Assembly (NCBI GenBank): GCA_000434055.1
Contig: HF999633.1
Location: forward strand, 39,805-56,589
DNA length: 16,785 nucleotides
Source of the DNA: Ruminococcus sp. CAG:488
GTDB lineage: Bacteria > Bacillota > Clostridia > Oscillospirales > Acutalibacteraceae
Direction: 5' to 3'
The translations under genes and the position numbers were made by a program. Positions 14,915 through 16,785 of the stretch are shown in pieces. Under the pieces are notes generated by a model. It saw only the letters and a program-made list of their open reading frames with translations, did not search any database and was not told the DNA's origin. Each line of letters opens with the position of its first letter. Position 1 is the first letter of the stretch.

Positions 14915-16130
14915 TGAGATTTCTTCCTTTCACGATAACTTCATCGTAGCGTTTGATCGGGCGGTAGCCGCTCGTCGCTTTGCTTTCTTCGCTTACGATA
15001 ACATAATCGCCTGCATCATAGATTATATCAATAACTCTGGCGTTCATAATATCGCCTCGGAGAATATAAACAACGTCCACTTCCTTGCCTTTTTCATCCT
15101 TTTCACGCCTTATGGCCGAGCTGTTGATTTTGTAGCCTGTGTATTCCTTGAAAACAAGCTCAATATCCTCGGTTCTCATATTTGCATAGGTCTCGTTCAT
15201 CATATTGCACGAAAAAGCCACGGCAACCGTATCATTCTGAGTCGTTGATATCTTTTCAACAACGACCTCGACGTTCTTAAAGCCGTAATACGGCATATTT
15301 ATCTTCATTTTTTCGCCTTCGGACATGAGGAGTGAGTATTTGCTGTCCATGACCGTCACAAGGTACCACTTGTAGCTTCCGACGATTTTTCCCATCTGAC
15401 CCGAAACATCGCCCGGCTTCTTTTCAAAGAGCTTTTCGGCTTCGGAAACAGTCAAATCGGAGATTTTATTGTAATCCATGGCATTCTCATAGCCGTCAAG
15501 GTTACTTATATAATAACCGGAAAGCGGTGCAAGAACGTCCGAAGTGTTAATGCTTTTTGATTCAAGAGTCTGAATTTTTGAATTCAGCTCGTTGAACTTA
15601 GCCGTCAGGTCAATTGTTCCGTCTTTAAGTATCTGCTTGCTCGCAAGCTTATTTTCAAGCTCCTCAATATTCCTGCTGAGCTCGGAAAAATCACCGCTGT
15701 TTGACGTCCTTACAAGCTCGGTGAAGCTTGCATCAATGGTCTTATTGAGCTTTTCCATATCCAGAGCGTTAAGCTCGGTCTGTTCGGAGATTTCCTGGTA
15801 TCTTGCAAGACTTTCTTTCGCTTCAAGCAAAGCTGAAACATTCGCCGCATCCTCGTCCGAAGCGCAAACTCTCGCAACGGCGTCGCCGCTGGCAACACGC
15901 ATACCGTCCTTTATGAGAGGAACCACCGTTCCCGTTGTTTTCTGATTTATATATTCTTCATCGCGCACCAGAAAGGCTTTCAATTCAAGCTTCTCCTGTT
16001 CAACGACCTCATCCGCCGTTTCCGTGTCGTAGCGATCGCGATTGTTTCTCACAGCATCATGAAAAAGATAAACAAAAGTCGCAAGCACAAGAACCGTGCA
16101 TATCATGTTTATCCAAGTGCGGTTTTTCAT
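14892..16130 (-). CDS. HlyD-like membrane-anchored adaptor protein without a visible transport partner
   Basis: The 412-residue protein has one N-terminal membrane helix at about 7-24 and the rest outside the cell. Two halves of a lipoyl-like barrel are suggested around 60-90 (TTGTVVPLIKDGMRVASGD) and 199-212 (VLAPLSGYYISNLDG), separated by a helical coiled-coil hairpin (about 95-192). This is the architecture of HlyD/membrane fusion proteins, which couple inner-membrane transporters to the outside. No ABC or RND transporter is near. Similar proteins are found in clostridial sepF clusters, so it may serve the division or envelope machinery rather than export; this is inference. Its ATG overlaps the miaA stop by 4 bases (ATGA), and its end overlaps yggS. 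The family assignment is fair, the function uncertain. Confidence 0.8.
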   Translation of the reverse strand: MKNRTWINMICTVLVLATFVYLFHDAVRNNRDRYDTETADEVVEQEKLELKAFLVRDEEYINQKTTGTVVPLIKDGMRVASGDAVARVCASDEDAANVSALLEAKESLARYQEISEQTELNALDMEKLNKTIDASFTELVRTSNSGDFSELSRNIEELENKLASKQILKDGTIDLTAKFNELNSKIQTLESKSINTSDVLAPLSGYYISNLDGYENAMDYNKISDLTVSEAEKLFEKKPGDVSGQMGKIVGSYKWYLVTVMDSKYSLLMSEGEKMKINMPYYGFKNVEVVVEKISTTQNDTVAVAFSCNMMNETYANMRTEDIELVFKEYTGYKINSSAIRREKDEKGKEVDVVYILRGDIMNARVIDIIYDAGDYVIVSEESKATSGYRPIKRYDEVIVKGRNLSDGKSIS

Positions 16131-16785
16131 CCTGCCTTTTCTCCTTTCATAAAGCTTTCAACAAGCGTAAATGCGTCCTTTAACATATCTTCCCTTTTTT
16201 GATATTTGTCAATATAGAGCCAATTTATTCGTTCATTGCGCCTGAACCATGTCAACTGCCGCTTTGCATATCTGCGTGTAGCTCTTTTCAGGTTCTCAAC
16301 CGCTTCATTGAGTGAAACGTCACCGTCAATATACGGTCGAAGCTCCTTATAGCCTATCGCCTGTGCCGAGGTCGAACTGCTTGCCGTGGCAAGATACTCC
16401 CTCGCTTCGCTTTCCAAGCCTCGTTCAAGCATGATATCAACACGGCGGTCAATTCTGTCATAAAGGAACTGTCTGTCCTCTGCGTCAAGACCGATGAAGC
16501 ATACGTCATACGGTGAAGCCTGCTTTGACATTTCGATTTGCCCGGTCATTGTTGTGCCCGTCGTTTTGTATACCTCAAGCGCACGGACAATTCTTTTTAT
16601 ATTATTCGGGTGAAGCTTTTCGGCATACTCGGGATCAAAGGCCATAACCTCCTCAAGCAGCTTTTCCGCTCCCTCGTCCTCTGCTCTTTTCAGAAGCGAA
16701 CGGCGAAGCTCCTCATCATAGGATTCCTCGCTGAGCTTAACATTGTTGAGAAGCGTATCAACGTAAAGTCCCGTTCCGCCGCATA
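16127..16785 (-). CDS. miaA: tRNA dimethylallyltransferase, N-terminus beyond the window
   Basis: MiaA adds a dimethylallyl group to N6 of A37 in tRNAs that read codons beginning with U. The frame stays open to the right edge, giving about 218 visible residues. The visible part starts at a GGTGLYVDTLL motif, then HPNNIKRIVRALEVYKTTG, GLDAEDRQFLYDRIDRRVD, QAIGYKELRPY and KRATRRYAKRQLTWFRRN, all typical of the family. The ATP-binding P-loop near the N-terminus is outside the window. An internal Met at 16645 is not the start, because conserved family sequence continues upstream of it. The gene is the first visible member of the array and overlaps the adaptor gene by 4 bases. Confidence 0.96.
   Translation of the reverse strand, partial: CGGTGLYVDTLLNNVKLSEESYDEELRRSLLKRAEDEGAEKLLEEVMAFDPEYAEKLHPNNIKRIVRALEVYKTTGTTMTGQIEMSKQASPYDVCFIGLDAEDRQFLYDRIDRRVDIMLERGLESEAREYLATASSSTSAQAIGYKELRPYIDGDVSLNEAVENLKRATRRYAKRQLTWFRRNERINWLYIDKYQKREDMLKDAFTLVESFMKGEKAG

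Noticed and set aside
16130..16645. Start of miaA at the internal Met at 16645
   Set aside because: Translation upstream of it to the window edge gives the conserved GGTGLY motif, so the gene continues beyond the edge.

Overview
The window looks like a chromosome segment from an anaerobic low-to-mid GC Firmicute, most likely class Clostridia and perhaps the Oscillospirales/Ruminococcaceae group. Supporting signs are SepF and DivIVA (Gram-positive division proteins), a transketolase split into two genes, a class I (iron-sulfur type) fumarase subunit, strong GGAGG ribosome-binding sites, and an acidic secreted-type protein at the left edge. The species cannot be fixed from the sequence alone. 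I see no rRNA, tRNA, CRISPR array, insertion sequence or phage gene.

Layout: one partial plus-strand gene (2-682) meets a minus-strand array at a bidirectional terminator (705-743). The other 18 genes are all on the minus strand, with no gap larger than 59 bases and many overlaps, so the right edge is upstream. In transcription order: miaA (cut by the edge), a HlyD-like membrane-anchored adaptor, yggS, sepF, divIVA, lspA and rluD form a cell division, envelope and RNA-modification block. Two transketolase genes follow. Next is a block of less familiar genes: a 689-residue single-pass membrane protein of unknown function, a divergent DivIVA/GpsB-like coiled-coil protein, and a fumarase beta subunit without its alpha partner. 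The last block concerns surface sugars: rmlA, rmlC, rmlD, a GtrB-type membrane glycosyltransferase, a PfkB-family sugar kinase and an AT-rich membrane acyltransferase.

How they may work together: RmlA, RmlC and RmlD supply three of the four steps to dTDP-L-rhamnose; rmlB is not in the window. The GtrB-like enzyme probably loads a sugar onto a polyprenyl phosphate, and the acyltransferase could decorate a surface glycan. SepF and DivIVA organise septum or pole growth; LspA matures lipoproteins; MiaA and RluD modify tRNA and rRNA. Transketolase links the pentose phosphate pathway to glycolysis.

The most interesting parts are the unknown bitopic protein next to the DivIVA-like protein, the lone fumarase beta subunit, the missing rmlB, and a perfect hairpin placed directly against a ribosome-binding site. 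None is proven to be a new system. They are the places where the sequence is not explained by standard operon content.
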